Source of the DNA: Haloprofundus salilacus
GTDB taxonomy: Archaea > Halobacteriota > Halobacteria > Halobacteriales > Haloferacaceae
Assembly (NCBI RefSeq): GCF_020150815.1
Contig: NZ_CP083723.1
Location: 2,604,001-2,668,000 of the forward strand
DNA length: 64,000 nt
Reading direction: 5' to 3'
A model generated the notes under the pieces. The model saw only the letters and a program-made list of their open reading frames with translations, was not told where the DNA came from and did no database searches. Shown here one piece after another: positions 34,565 to 44,265 of this stretch. The translations under genes and the position numbers were made by a program. Position 1 is the first letter of the stretch. Each line of letters starts with the position of its first letter.

Positions 34565-34691
34565 CTGTTGTCGGAAGATTGCGGATGGAGGCGGTTAACC
34601 TTTTTCTGTTTTCCCGCCGCTGACGGAGTCGGTAGCCGTCGGAAGTGCTGCCGCTCTCGGCGGTCGATAAACGAAGAGAAACGCGTCGAGG

Positions 34692-36119
34692 TTAGTCCGC
34701 GGCGACTTCTTCGGCTTCGGCCTCGCCGACGTCCTCGCGGTAGTACTTCTCGATGAGCTCCTCGTCGATGCGGTTGAGTTCTGGCTTCGGGAACATCGAC
34801 AGCAGGTCCCAGCCGATGTCGAGCGTCTCGTCGATGGTGCGGTTGGTGTCGAAGCCCTGGTCGACGAACTCCTCCTCGAAGCGGTCCGCGAAGTCGAGGT
34901 AGAGGTTGTCGCGCTCGGAGAGTGCCTCGCGGCCGACGATGTTCACCAGGTCGCGGAGGTCCTCACCCTCCGCGTACGCGGCGTACATCTGGTCGGAGAC
35001 GTCCGCGTGGTCCTCACGGGTGAGGCCTTCGCCGATACCGTCGTCCATCAGCCGGGAGAGGCTGGGCAGCGGGTTTATCGGCGGCTCGATGCCCTGCGAG
35101 TTGAGGTTCCGGTCGATGTAGATCTGCCCCTCAGTGATGTAGCCGGTCAGGTCCGGAATCGGGTGCGTGTCGTCGTCACCTGGCATCGTGAGGATGGGAA
35201 TCTGCGTGACGGAGCCCTCGCGGCCCTCGATGCGACCCGCGCGCTCGTACAGCTGCGCAAGGTCAGTGTACATGTAGCCGGGGTAGCCACGTCGGCCCGG
35301 CACCTCTTCACGCGCTGCACCGATTTCACGCAGCGCTTCACAGTAGTTGGTCATGTCCGTGAGGATGACCAGCACGTGGTAGTCCTTCTCGAAGGCGAGG
35401 TACTCGGCGGTCGTCAGCGCCATCCGCGGCGTGACCGTCCGCTCGACGGCGGGGTCGTCCGCGAGGTTCATGAAGACCACGGAGCGCTCCAGCGCACCGG
35501 TGCGCTCGAAGTCCTCCATGAACTCGTTGGCCTCTTCGGCGGTGATACCCATCGCCCCGAAGATGACGGCGAACTCGGAGCCGTCGTCGTCGCCCTCGTC
35601 GTCTTCCTCCTCGGGCACCGTCGCCTGACGGGCGATCTGGAGCGCGAGGTTGTTGTGCGGTAGGCCGGACGCCGAGAAGATAGGCAGTTTCTGCCCGCGG
35701 ACGAGCGTGTTCATCCCGTCGATGGCGGAGACGCCCGACTGGATGAACTCCTCGGGGTACTCCCGCGAGAACGGGTTGATCGCCTCACCGATGATGTCGT
35801 GGCGCTCGTCAGGGACGATCTCCGGGCCGCCGTCGATGGGCTGGCCGGATCCGTCGAGCACCCGCCCGAGGAGGTCCTCGGTGACGGGCATCTTCAGCGT
35901 CTCGCCGAGGAAACGGACGGACGCGTTTCGGTCGATACCGGTGGTTCCCTCGAACACCTGGATGGCCACGAGGCCCTCCGAGGATTCGAGAATCTGGCCG
36001 CGCTTCGTCTCGCCGTTCGGCGTCTCGATCTCGACGATCTCGTCGTAGCCGACGGGTTCGTCGACTTCGGCGAACACCAGCGGGCCGCTGATCTCGGTGA
36101 TGGTTTGGTACTCTTTCAT
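34692..36119 (-). CDS. atpB: A-type ATP synthase subunit B
   Basis: A 475-residue non-catalytic regulatory subunit of the A1 head. It starts [20 protein letters not shown] and has [20 protein letters not shown] where catalytic subunits have the Walker A loop, and the conserved [20 protein letters not shown] and SLSRLM segments. An acidic insertion [14 protein letters not shown] is haloarchaea-like. Its ATG touches the atpA stop (1-bp overlap at 36119). Confidence 0.97.
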   Translation of the reverse strand: MKEYQTITEISGPLVFAEVDEPVGYDEIVEIETPNGETKRGQILESSEGLVAIQVFEGTTGIDRNASVRFLGETLKMPVTEDLLGRVLDGSGQPIDGGPEIVPDERHDIIGEAINPFSREYPEEFIQSGVSAIDGMNTLVRGQKLPIFSASGLPHNNLALQIARQATVPEEEDDEGDDDGSEFAVIFGAMGITAEEANEFMEDFERTGALERSVVFMNLADDPAVERTVTPRMALTTAEYLAFEKDYHVLVILTDMTNYCEALREIGAAREEVPGRRGYPGYMYTDLAQLYERAGRIEGREGSVTQIPILTMPGDDDTHPIPDLTGYITEGQIYIDRNLNSQGIEPPINPLPSLSRLMDDGIGEGLTREDHADVSDQMYAAYAEGEDLRDLVNIVGREALSERDNLYLDFADRFEEEFVDQGFDTNRTIDETLDIGWDLLSMFPKPELNRIDEELIEKYYREDVGEAEAEEVAAD

Positions 36120-37879
36120 TAGTAGAGCTCCCGGAGTTCTTCGGCGATATCGTCTTTGAGATCGGCGATGTACTCCTCGTAGTTCTCCTGGACGCCAACG
36201 CGGTTGATGCGCGGCGCGGCGTCGATGGCCGTGATCTCCTCGACGGGGACGCCGGCTTCGAGCGCCTTGAACGCCTCGTCGTGGTAGTGGTGGATGGCCG
36301 TCAGGAGCAGGTACGTCTTCTCCGGCGAACAGTAGGTGTCGACCGGGTGGAACGCGTTCTGCTGGAGGTACGCTTCACGGAGGTAGCGCGCGACGTCGAG
36401 CGTCAGCTGCTGGTCCTCCGGCAGCGCGTCCTTGCCGACCAGCTGAACGATCTCCTGCAGTTCGCTCTCCTCGTCGAGCACGTCGACGCCCCACTGGCGC
36501 TCCTCGGGCCAGTCGTCGGCGACGTTCTCGATGAACCACGGGTCGAGCTGGTTCTTGTACAGCGAGTACGACTCGCCCCAGTTGATCGCCGGGAAGTGCC
36601 GCCGTTCCGCGAGGTCGGCGTCCAGCGCCCAGAACGTCTTCACGATGCGGAGCGTGTTCTGGGTGACCGGCTCGGAGAAGTCGCCGCCCGGCGGCGACAC
36701 CGCGCCGATAGCCGAGACGGAGCCTTCGGTTCCGTTGATGTTCTCGAAGTAGCCGGCGCGCTCGTAGAACTGCGAGAGGCGCGCGGCGAGGTAGGCGGGG
36801 TAGCCCTCCTCGCCGGGCATCTCCTCCAGTCGGGAGGAGATCTCGCGCATCGCCTCAGCCCACCGCGAGGTGGAGTCGGCCATCAGCGCAACGTCGTAGC
36901 CCATGTCGCGGTAGTACTCAGCGATGGTGATGCCCGTGTAGATGCACGACTCACGTGCGGCGACGGGCATGTTCGACGTGTTCGCGATGAGCGACGTCCG
37001 GGCCATCAGCGGGTTGCCGGTCGTCGGGTCCTCCAGTTCGGGGAAGTCCTCGATGACCTCGGTCATCTCGTTGCCGCGCTCGCCGCAGCCGACGTAGATG
37101 ATGATGTCGGCGTCGGCGTACTTCGCGAGCTGGTGCTGAGTGACCGTCTTCCCGGAGCCGAACGGTCCCGGAATCGCGGCCGTTCCACCTTTCGCGATGG
37201 GGAAGAGGCCGTCGAGGATGCGCTGTCCCGACACGAGCGGGGTGCGCGGCGTCTTCTTCTCGGCGGAGGGACGGGGCTGACGGACCGGCCACTCCTGGTG
37301 CATCGTGATCTCCTCGCCGTTGTCGAGTTCGACGACCGTCTCCTGTACGGTGAACGAACCCGACTCGACGGAGGAAACCTCGCCGCCTTCGAAGGTCGGC
37401 GGAACGAGCACCTTGTGGTCGATGGTGACCGTCTCCTCGACAGTGCCGACGACGTCGCCGGGGGCGACCTCGTCGCCCTCCGAGACCTCGGCGACGAACT
37501 CCCACTGTTTCTCCATCTCGATGCCGGGCGCGTCGACGCCGCGGTCGAGGAAGGCGCTGTTCATCTTCTCTTCGAGAACGTCGAGCGGTCGCTGGACGCC
37601 GTCGTAGATGGAGTCCAGCAGGCCGGGACCGAGGTCGACAGTCAGCGGTTCGCCCGTGTTCTCGACGGGTTCGCCGGGACTGACGCCCGAGGTCTCCTCG
37701 TACACTTGGATGGTCGTGGTGTCGCCTTCGATCTCGATGACTTCGCCCATCAGCCCTTCGTCACCGACGTACACGACGTCGTTCATCCGGGCGTCGAGGT
37801 CGACGGCGGTCACGACCGGACCGCTCACGCTCTGAATTCGGCCGTCCTCTCGGACGGTCTCCTGTGTTGCTTGGCTCAT
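36119..37879 (-). CDS. atpA: A-type ATP synthase catalytic subunit A
   Basis: A 586-residue catalytic ATPase subunit. The Walker A loop is [16 protein letters not shown], preceded by the archaeal non-homologous region (about residues 115-190). [27 protein letters not shown] gives the conserved catalytic region. No intein interrupts the P-loop, although inteins are known at this site in some archaea. It overlaps atpF by 4 bp upstream. Confidence 0.98.
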   Translation of the reverse strand: MSQATQETVREDGRIQSVSGPVVTAVDLDARMNDVVYVGDEGLMGEVIEIEGDTTTIQVYEETSGVSPGEPVENTGEPLTVDLGPGLLDSIYDGVQRPLDVLEEKMNSAFLDRGVDAPGIEMEKQWEFVAEVSEGDEVAPGDVVGTVEETVTIDHKVLVPPTFEGGEVSSVESGSFTVQETVVELDNGEEITMHQEWPVRQPRPSAEKKTPRTPLVSGQRILDGLFPIAKGGTAAIPGPFGSGKTVTQHQLAKYADADIIIYVGCGERGNEMTEVIEDFPELEDPTTGNPLMARTSLIANTSNMPVAARESCIYTGITIAEYYRDMGYDVALMADSTSRWAEAMREISSRLEEMPGEEGYPAYLAARLSQFYERAGYFENINGTEGSVSAIGAVSPPGGDFSEPVTQNTLRIVKTFWALDADLAERRHFPAINWGESYSLYKNQLDPWFIENVADDWPEERQWGVDVLDEESELQEIVQLVGKDALPEDQQLTLDVARYLREAYLQQNAFHPVDTYCSPEKTYLLLTAIHHYHDEAFKALEAGVPVEEITAIDAAPRINRVGVQENYEEYIADLKDDIAEELRELY

Positions 37880-38208
37880 TGATTCTCGTCCTCCATTAGG
37901 TCGATACCGATTGCTCGTTTGATCTGCTCGCGCAGTCCACCGCCGCCCGCGCTGCCCGAACCGAGCGTAACGAGCGTCGGTTCGATACTCTGTTCGACGG
38001 ACTGTCGGACGTTGCGCGAGAGGTGCGCGAGGTCCTCGTCGTGCATCACGACGATGCCGACGTCGTCGTCGGCGAGCGTCTCCTCGACGGCGGCGTCGAG
38101 GCGCTCGTCTTTCTCATCCTCGGGGACGTTCTGGAACTTCCGAACGCCCGCGAGGCGGAAGCCGGTGGTGAAGTCGGGGCTGCCGATAACGGCGATCTCC
38201 TGACTCAT
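37876..38208 (-). CDS. atpF: A-type ATP synthase subunit F
   Basis: A 110-residue Rossmann-like small central-stalk subunit, with [20 protein letters not shown] at the start and [14 protein letters not shown] in the middle. It binds subunit D and helps regulation. Overlaps atpC upstream and atpA downstream by 4 bp each, indicating translational coupling. Confidence 0.96.
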   Translation of the reverse strand: MSQEIAVIGSPDFTTGFRLAGVRKFQNVPEDEKDERLDAAVEETLADDDVGIVVMHDEDLAHLSRNVRQSVEQSIEPTLVTLGSGSAGGGGLREQIKRAIGIDLMEDENQ

Positions 38209-39251
38209 AGTATCACCAGTTCCTCTTCGATCTCGTCCTCCGAGAGGCCCGCCTCGCGTCCGCGGGCGATGGCGCGGATGTTCTCTACTTCCCGCTCCTT
38301 GGCGAGAATGTAGGAGATAACCGGCGACACCGACAGCGGGAACACGTGGCCGAGACTTCCCGAGTACTCCAACAGCGCCGCTTCGAGCGCACGTTCGAAG
38401 CCGATGAGGGAGTCCGCGCGTTCGAGCTCGTCGAGTGCCGACGAGAGTCGGTCGCCGTAGACGCTGTCTCGAATCCGCGACACCAACTCGTCGGGGTTCT
38501 GTGCCAGCTGCGACAGCTCGGTCGCGCTGAACAGTCGCCCGCCGTCGATGTAGTACTCCGAAGGGTCGATGTCCGCCCCGCTGCGGGCGAGACGGAGCGC
38601 GTTCCGCGCGTTGCGGAAGTCGATCTCGGCGTACAGGAACTCACGGTACTGCTCGGTCGCCTCGTTGACGACGAGACCGTCGAGCAGGTTTTCGTAGAAC
38701 GCGCGGTCGACGGCGTTCTCCAGCGGGACCAGTACGCCCGACTCCTCGTAGTCGTCGTACGCCGCTCTGAGCGGTCGTCCGTAGATGGTCCCGTCGAGGG
38801 AGTCGACCACCTCTTCGATGGTCGTCGCTTCGAGCAGTCGCTCTATTCGACGGTCGCCGAACTCACCGGCACGGATGAGGTCGGTCTCGACCTCCTCGCG
38901 CGGCGTATCGGTGTAGATACCGCGGATGACCGTCTTCACGTTCCACGCGTCGAACTTCCGGAGGTAGCGTGCGATGAGGTCGTAGAGTCGCCCGTTGGCC
39001 CAGTCGAGAATGTCGTTGAACTGCTTCGCGAGGTTGCGGTTCAGCGCGAACTCGATCAGGTCGACGCCCGAAAAACGGGCCCCGAGGGCGTTGATCTCCT
39101 CTTCGTACGTCGACTCCTCCATGAAGCGAGCGATCTCGGCGGGGCCCATCCGGAGGAGTTTGCGGTAGTCCTCGTCGTCGTACAGCGCACCGCGTCGCGA
39201 ACGGACGCGGGCGTTGACGTACTCCGGATTCGAGCTGCCGGTTGCGCTCAT
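38205..39251 (-). CDS. atpC: A-type ATP synthase subunit C
   Basis: A 348-residue, mostly helical subunit that sits on the rotor ring and links it to the central stalk. NPEYVNARVRSRRGALYDDE opens the protein, and three repeated helical units each contain an N-x-R / FRNARNALRLARSGAD-type segment. Overlaps atpE and atpF by 4 bp. Confidence 0.95.
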   Translation of the reverse strand: MSATGSSNPEYVNARVRSRRGALYDDEDYRKLLRMGPAEIARFMEESTYEEEINALGARFSGVDLIEFALNRNLAKQFNDILDWANGRLYDLIARYLRKFDAWNVKTVIRGIYTDTPREEVETDLIRAGEFGDRRIERLLEATTIEEVVDSLDGTIYGRPLRAAYDDYEESGVLVPLENAVDRAFYENLLDGLVVNEATEQYREFLYAEIDFRNARNALRLARSGADIDPSEYYIDGGRLFSATELSQLAQNPDELVSRIRDSVYGDRLSSALDELERADSLIGFERALEAALLEYSGSLGHVFPLSVSPVISYILAKEREVENIRAIARGREAGLSEDEIEEELVIL

Positions 39252-39829
39252 TGGTCGAATAGTCGGGCGCTCACGTCCTTCAAATTATCCTCCCAGACGG
39301 AGTCGAGGACGGAGTCGAACGTGTTGTTCACCCGAACGCGGGAGTTTTTGCCTTCGACGTAGACGCCGCCGATACAGTCGCGGTCGCCCACGAACTCGTA
39401 GCCGTCGTAGTCGGCGAGAATCTCGGTGATGAGCGTCTCGTCGTCGGCACGTCCGTACACGTACACCTCGTCTTCGTCTTCGAACTCCGTCGAGGCCGCG
39501 TCGAGCAACTCACGGGTGAGTTCCTCGCGGTCGTCACCGGAGAGATCGACGAGTTCCGCTTCGACCTGCTCGTACACGTCTTCGAGCACGTCGCGGCGGG
39601 CTTCGAGGCGCTTCTGCTTCGCTTGCAGTTTCGCGCTCGACAGCGTCTGTTCGCGCTCCTGCGCGATTTTCCGCTCGACTTCGCGTTTCCGCTCTTCGAG
39701 CAGTTCCTCTGCGTCGGCCTCGGCTTCGGCGACGATCTCGTCGGCGCGTGCTTGGCCCTCCTCGCGGAGGTTCTCCGCACGTGCGCGGGCCTCGTCTCGA
39801 ATGTCCTCAACGACAGTATCCAAACTCAT
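39248..39829 (-). CDS. atpE: A-type ATP synthase subunit E
   Basis: A 193-residue peripheral-stalk subunit. Residues about 1-85 are a long Ala/Glu/Arg coiled coil, and the C-terminal domain contains YVYGRADDETLITEIL and IGGVYVEGKNSRVRVNNTFD. It pairs with subunit H to hold the head against rotation. It begins 21 bp after atpK. Confidence 0.95.
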   Translation of the reverse strand: MSLDTVVEDIRDEARARAENLREEGQARADEIVAEAEADAEELLEERKREVERKIAQEREQTLSSAKLQAKQKRLEARRDVLEDVYEQVEAELVDLSGDDREELTRELLDAASTEFEDEDEVYVYGRADDETLITEILADYDGYEFVGDRDCIGGVYVEGKNSRVRVNNTFDSVLDSVWEDNLKDVSARLFDQ

Positions 39830-39850
39830 GGTGGAAAGAGAGGGGCTGGT

Positions 39851-40114
39851 TTAGACCAGGAAGATGACGACGAGCGCGAGAATGACGAGCGTCTCCGGCA
39901 GGACCGTCAGAATCAGGCCCTGCACGAAGAGGCTCTCGTCCTCGGCGATAGCGCCGACTGCCGCGGCACCGATACCGCGCTCGGCGTAGCCCGCGCCGAA
40001 CGCGGCGAGGCCGACGGCGAGCGCCGCTGCCGCCGACGGCTCGATGGCGGGGCCGCTGGCGGTTCCTTCTGCCTGCAATGCAACGTTTGCGAGTTCGGGT
40101 AGGGTTTCGAACAT
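39851..40114 (-). CDS. atpK: A-type ATP synthase subunit K (proteolipid)
   Basis: An 87-residue two-helix membrane subunit; multiple copies form the rotor ring. The proton-binding Glu74 is in LPETLVILAL in helix 2, and helix 1 has AAALAVGLAAFGAGYAERG. The first about 20 residues may be a leader. It is preceded by a 203-bp gap carrying a decayed copy of the atpI 3' end, so its expression signals may differ from the rest of the operon. Confidence 0.96.
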   Translation of the reverse strand: MFETLPELANVALQAEGTASGPAIEPSAAAALAVGLAAFGAGYAERGIGAAAVGAIAEDESLFVQGLILTVLPETLVILALVVIFLV

Positions 40115-40128
40115 AGTGGATGAGTCGT

Positions 40129-40146
40129 CAGTACCGTGTGGTACTG
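40129..40146 (-). repeat. hairpin CAGTACC-N4-GGTACTG before atpK
   Basis: A perfect 7-bp inverted repeat with a 4-nt loop, 15 bp upstream of the atpK start. It could form in the mRNA leader. It lies at the end of the decayed atpI copy and may be incidental. Confidence 0.4.
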
Positions 40147-40212
40147 TTTTCGGTCGTCTCCGAACAGTTCGTATTTGACCGCACAGCCGTCATAAAGCTT
40201 CCCAAAGAAGTC
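40147..40212 (-). pseudogene. decayed duplicate of the atpI 3' end
   Basis: The 22 codons read DFFGKLYDGCAVKYELFGDD and RK. They align without gaps to the atpI C-terminal segment encoded at 40336-40401 (EFFGKFYEGGGKEYEPFGYD, RR): about 12 of 22 residues are identical, plus several conservative pairs. Many base changes are at third positions, so both copies evolved as coding sequence. It lies between atpI (stop 40318) and atpK and cannot be a complete gene. It is best explained as the leftover end of a replaced or duplicated atpI. Confidence 0.65.
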
Positions 40213-40317
40213 CGTCAGCGGTGGCGAAAGCGAGCGATTCGGGCCACTTTCGGATGTCACAGTCTACCGAGGCAGTCGCTTTCAGGGTTTAAAAACGAAG
40301 GCGTGAGCGGCGAGGCG

Positions 40318-42519
40318 TCAGTCCTCGGTGGTGTATCGCCGGTCGTAGCCGAACGGCTCGTACTCCTTGCCGCCACCCTCGTAGAACTTCCCGAAGAACT
40401 CCACGTACTCGAGACGGACCGCCTGCAGGCCGGCGCTCGTGACGCCGAGCGCGAGCACGAGCAGGTGGCCCAGCACGAGCACGACGAGGCCGACGAGGAC
40501 GAGCGCGGCTCCGCCGTGGACGAGGCCGGGATACATGATCGCTTCGGCCCCGTACTCGCTGGTGACGTACTCCGGACCGTAGCTGAGCATGAAGTGGAAC
40601 TCGCCGTGGTGCTGGTACGCTCCGAAGAACAGGAGGTTGACGACGAACGCCATTCCCGCCTTCGCGAGCAGCACCGCGGCGATCCGCGTGTACGACAGCA
40701 CGTTGACGAGCACGTTCAGCGCCTCGACGACCTCGATCGGTTCGCCGAGGGCGAGCAGTACGACTCCGGCGAAGAACGCGGCGATGCCGATCCAGCCGAC
40801 GATGGCTGGGAAGCCGGTGAAGCCGAGTGGAATCACGCCGTTAGCCGAGAACGTCTGGTAGACGAACTCCGGGGCGGTGCCCTTCAGGATGTCGCTGAAG
40901 ACGAACACCCACAGGCCGTTGAGCATGAGGAGCCACGAGCCGCTCTCGTACACCGCGTGCTTGAGGTCGTGGTGCTCGTTGACCTCGACGAAGTCGAGAA
41001 TCCACCCGAGGTTCAGGTGGAAGATACCGACGAGCACACTCACGACCAGCCAGCCGGTCGCCCAGCCGATCTGGGACGGCGACAGACCCTTCAGCAGTGG
41101 TGCGTGACCGAGTCCGAGCGCCCCCTCCCAGAAGTACGTCGAGATGAGGTGCAGCCCGAAGATTTCGCCGTACAGCACGCCGAATAGCATCGTGAACAGG
41201 CCGGCCCAAATGGTAATCCCGCCCATGCTCTTGAACGCCTCGCTGTCGAACTTCGTGTAGAGGTAGTAGCCGATGCCGGTGTATATGGCACCGTAGCCAA
41301 GGTCACCGATCATGAACCCAAAGAAGGCCGGGAACGTCAGGAAGACGAGCACCGACGGGTCGAACTCGTTGTACTTCGGTCGGCTGACCGCGTTGACGAG
41401 CACCTCGAACGGCTTGGCGACGCCCGGGTTATCCTGAATAACGGGCGGGTCGTCGCGCTGCATCACGACGCTGTTGCCGCCGTCGGCGCGCACTTCGTCG
41501 TCGCCGCTGCCGCCGTCGGCGGCGGCCGCGGGTTCGCCGGTCGAACCGTCGACCTGGTCGATCCACGCCTCGTGTCCACCGCTCTTGAAGCTCGCGCGTT
41601 CTATCTCCTCGACTTCGACGTGCTGGCTCACGTCGTCGCGGAGCGCGCTCGCGAACTGCGTGTAGCGCTCGGTCGGAATCCAGCCCTCGGCGACGAAGGC
41701 GTTCTCCGTCGTCGCGAACGAGAGCGGCGCTTCGGTCTTCTGGACCTCGATGGAGAGCTGTTCCTCGGCGGCGAGCAGGAAGCCTGCGGCGTCGACCTTG
41801 ACCTCCTCGAGTTCGTTCTCGACCTTCGACAGTTGGGACTCGATCTGCTGTTCACGGTGACGGAGTTCGTCGACGTACTCCTCGGGACTCGACTCGGACT
41901 GAGGAATCTCGTACGTCGAGAAGTCGGTGCCGACGAGCGCCTCGTCGAGCGCGCCCTCAGCCGCGTCCTCGGGGTACGCGAAGACCGCGAACACGTCGTC
42001 GCCCTCGAAGATCTCGAACGCGTCGATCGTCTCGGCGTCCGCGAGCGCGCGCTCGACCTCGTTGCGGTTCCCCTCGCCGACGGCGACCTGCAGGGTGTTG
42101 TAGCCCGACAGCAGGTCGAGGTCGATGCCGAGGTCCGCGAACGGTTTGACGGCGTCGATGTCTTCTCGGACGTTTCGGAGGTCGTCGCGGAGGTCTTCGC
42201 GGCGGTCGTCGAGTTCGTTGACCTCGGCGCGGATCTCCGCGAGTTCGGCTTCGACTTCCTCGTCGTCGTCGAACGTTCGAGTCGGCCCCGCGTCGTCATC
42301 GTCGACGTCGAGGATGCTCTCCAGCGACCGGACGGTGACGAGTTTGTCCGAGGCTTCCTCGGCACCAGAGACGGGGTCACCGCGCGAGAATCCCTCCCAC
42401 GAGTCGGTGTAGTCGGTTACGTGCAGGAGGTTCAGGTCGTGCACCGTCTCGATGACGTCGTCCATGAACCGCTTGGACCCGGTCACCGAGACCTTACTCA
42501 TCTGTTCAGGTCTGAGCAT
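40318..42519 (-). CDS. atpI: A-type ATP synthase subunit I
   Basis: A 733-residue subunit a homologue that forms the proton half-channels. Residues about 1-360 are cytoplasmic with coiled coils (EAELAEIRAEVNELDDRRED). The second half holds about 7-8 transmembrane helices, including YTRIAAVLLAKAGMAFVVNL, which contains the conserved Arg of the channel. The 3' end is partly duplicated just downstream. The start overlaps the atpH gene by 14 bp. Confidence 0.96.
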   Translation of the reverse strand: MLRPEQMSKVSVTGSKRFMDDVIETVHDLNLLHVTDYTDSWEGFSRGDPVSGAEEASDKLVTVRSLESILDVDDDDAGPTRTFDDDEEVEAELAEIRAEVNELDDRREDLRDDLRNVREDIDAVKPFADLGIDLDLLSGYNTLQVAVGEGNRNEVERALADAETIDAFEIFEGDDVFAVFAYPEDAAEGALDEALVGTDFSTYEIPQSESSPEEYVDELRHREQQIESQLSKVENELEEVKVDAAGFLLAAEEQLSIEVQKTEAPLSFATTENAFVAEGWIPTERYTQFASALRDDVSQHVEVEEIERASFKSGGHEAWIDQVDGSTGEPAAAADGGSGDDEVRADGGNSVVMQRDDPPVIQDNPGVAKPFEVLVNAVSRPKYNEFDPSVLVFLTFPAFFGFMIGDLGYGAIYTGIGYYLYTKFDSEAFKSMGGITIWAGLFTMLFGVLYGEIFGLHLISTYFWEGALGLGHAPLLKGLSPSQIGWATGWLVVSVLVGIFHLNLGWILDFVEVNEHHDLKHAVYESGSWLLMLNGLWVFVFSDILKGTAPEFVYQTFSANGVIPLGFTGFPAIVGWIGIAAFFAGVVLLALGEPIEVVEALNVLVNVLSYTRIAAVLLAKAGMAFVVNLLFFGAYQHHGEFHFMLSYGPEYVTSEYGAEAIMYPGLVHGGAALVLVGLVVLVLGHLLVLALGVTSAGLQAVRLEYVEFFGKFYEGGGKEYEPFGYDRRYTTED

Positions 42520-42838
42520 GCACCGCCTCCTCGAACCGTTCTACGGTATACTCTACCGCCTCCTCGACGTTCGACTGCGCCTCGGAGACGAGTTCCTCGC
42601 GGGCGCGCTCGCCCTCCTCGAGGATAGTCTCGCGTTCGGCCTCGATCTCTTCGCGGGCCTCCGCGAGACGGCGCTCCTCTAATTCGGACGCCTCCGCTTC
42701 TGCCTCGGCCCGAATCTGCTCGGCGCGGTCGCGGGCGTCGGAGATCAGTTCGTCGCGCTCGCGCTCAGCCTGCGCGATGATGTCGTCGGCGTCGGATTCG
42801 GCCGACTTGATCCGTTCGAGAACCTCTGGTCTCGGCAT
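42506..42838 (-). CDS. A-type ATP synthase subunit H
   Basis: A 110-residue, almost uninterrupted coiled coil (DADDIIAQAERERDELISDA, then EREREEL-like heptads) forming the peripheral stalk with subunit E; the family is also called AhaH. The start MPRPEVLERIKSAESDAD at 42836-42838 is the natural one; the longer upstream frame is spurious. It is the first gene of the operon; the promoter must lie in the 187 bp towards the divergent methyltransferase. Confidence 0.93.
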   Translation of the reverse strand: MPRPEVLERIKSAESDADDIIAQAERERDELISDARDRAEQIRAEAEAEASELEERRLAEAREEIEAERETILEEGERAREELVSEAQSNVEEAVEYTVERFEEAVHAQT

Positions 42839-43025
42839 ACTCACTAATCGTTGGAAACTTGCACCACGGCCGTATAAGGTGTTTGCGGAACCCGTCGCAG
42901 GAACTCGAACGCGGCGGGCTTTCGCGGAGCCGACGACTGCACCGACAGCGGGACCGTCCGGACGCCGAACCGGTCGCTGCCGGAGAATCCGCAGGATTAT
43001 GCCCGCCGAGTCCGAACCGCCGACA

Positions 43026-43649
43026 ATGGGTATCCTCGAGGACAAGGGACGGGCGCGACTGTTCTACAAGTACCTCTCGAAGGTGTACGACCAGGTCAAC
43101 CCGTTCATCTGGAACGAACAGATGCGCACGGAGGCGCTGGCGCTACTCGACATCGAGCAGGGCGATCGCGTCCTCGACGTCGGCTGCGGAACCGGCTTCG
43201 GCACCGAAGGACTGCTCCAGCACACCGACGACGTTCACGGACTCGACCAGAGCGTCCACCAGATGGAGAAGGCGTTCCAGAAGTTCGGCAAGCGCGACAA
43301 AGTCAAATTCTACCGCGGCGACGCCGAGCGCCTCCCGTTCACCGACGACAGCTTCGACATCGTCTGGTCCTCCGGTTCCATCGAGTACTGGCCCAACCCG
43401 GTCGACGCGCTCGCGGAGTTCCGCCGCATCGTCAAACCCGGCAAGCAGGTGCTCGTCGTCGGCCCGAACTACCCGAAGACGACGGTGATGCAGAAAGTCG
43501 CCGACTCCATCATGCTCTTTTACGACGAGGAGGAGGCCGACCGGATGTTCGAGGAGGCGGGATTCGAAGACGTCGAACACGTGCTGATGGGACCGTCGTA
43601 CGACCCGGACATCGCCATCACCACCGTCGCCCGCGCGCCCGAGGAGTAG
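43026..43649 (+). CDS. SAM-dependent methyltransferase, quinone-methylating type
   Basis: A 207-residue class I methyltransferase. The opening MGILEDKGRARLFYKYLSKV with YDQVNPFIWNEQM resembles the plant MPBQ/MSBQ methyltransferases and haloarchaeal homologues. Motif I is VLDVGCGTGFGTEG, motif II SFDIVWSSGSIEYWPN, and post-motif LVVGPNYPKTTVMQK. Haloarchaea make methylated menaquinones, so methylation of the quinone ring is plausible. The ATG at 43026 is preferred over one at 42999. Divergent from the ATP synthase operon. Confidence 0.88.
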   Translation: MGILEDKGRARLFYKYLSKVYDQVNPFIWNEQMRTEALALLDIEQGDRVLDVGCGTGFGTEGLLQHTDDVHGLDQSVHQMEKAFQKFGKRDKVKFYRGDAERLPFTDDSFDIVWSSGSIEYWPNPVDALAEFRRIVKPGKQVLVVGPNYPKTTVMQKVADSIMLFYDEEEADRMFEEAGFEDVEHVLMGPSYDPDIAITTVARAPEE

Positions 43650-43679
43650 CGCGTCGGAGACGAAGCGCGTCGGAGACGA
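43648..43679 (+). repeat. perfect 16-bp tandem repeat at the methyltransferase stop
   Basis: The unit AGCGCGTCGGAGACGA occurs twice in a row starting within the TAG stop codon. A degenerate third unit (GGCCGGAGACGG) follows at about 43691. Simple tandem duplication. Confidence 0.7.
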
Positions 43680-43776
43680 CTAGCACGACGGCCGGAGACG
43701 GCTTCGCATCCGATTCTCGCGTTCTCTCTTTCCGGCTCTCTCGTTCGTCGAGCGCCGACGGCCACCGAACGCTCGT

Positions 43777-44265
43777 TCACCGAACGACCACCGAGAGCGT
43801 CGCGAGCGGTCGTCCGTCGTAGCGGATGTCGACGGTCACCGACGACCCGGCGGTCAGGTCGGGGTCGTTGGTGTCGGCGACGGCGAACGACGCCGTCTCG
43901 CCGGCGCTCCAGCGGGCGTCCGCGGCGGAATTGAACGGTCCCGTCGGGCCGGGACGAAAGCCCCACTCGGAGAAAAACGGAAGCGCGGGCTGTTCGGCGA
44001 GCGGCGCGCCGTCGACGCTGACGCGAAGGTCGAGGCGGCGCACGTCGAGCGTCTCGCCGCCCCGGTGGACGAACCGCAGCGTGTCGTCACTGACCGTGAG
44101 CGACAGCACCGCCCGCGCGCCGTCGGACGACATCTGTGCGTGGTCGAGCGCGACGGCACCGACGCTGGCGGCAAGACCGATCGACACGAACAGCAGGAGG
44201 ACAATGCCGACGGCGGGGACCGACGCGCGGGAGCGGTACGACACGTCGCGCAGTGGTCCGGTCAT
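43777..44265 (-). CDS. type IV pilin-like/archaellin-like N-terminal domain protein
   Basis: A 162-residue protein with basic N-terminus RDVSYRSRAS, then a hydrophobic segment VPAVGIVLLLFVSIGLAASV (about residues 15-35), and a beta-rich extracellular domain. A positively charged stretch followed immediately by a helix without a classical signal peptidase I site is the class III (prepilin) layout of archaeal pilin-like proteins. The conserved prepilin-peptidase glutamate is not obvious, so it may be a membrane-anchored pilin-like protein instead. No other pilus genes are adjacent. Confidence 0.65.
   Translation of the reverse strand: MTGPLRDVSYRSRASVPAVGIVLLLFVSIGLAASVGAVALDHAQMSSDGARAVLSLTVSDDTLRFVHRGGETLDVRRLDLRVSVDGAPLAEQPALPFFSEWGFRPGPTGPFNSAADARWSAGETASFAVADTNDPDLTAGSSVTVDIRYDGRPLATLSVVVR

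Noticed and set aside
36119-37879. Possible intein in atpA, a known site in archaea
   Set aside because: The P-loop region is continuous and the protein has the normal 586 residues.
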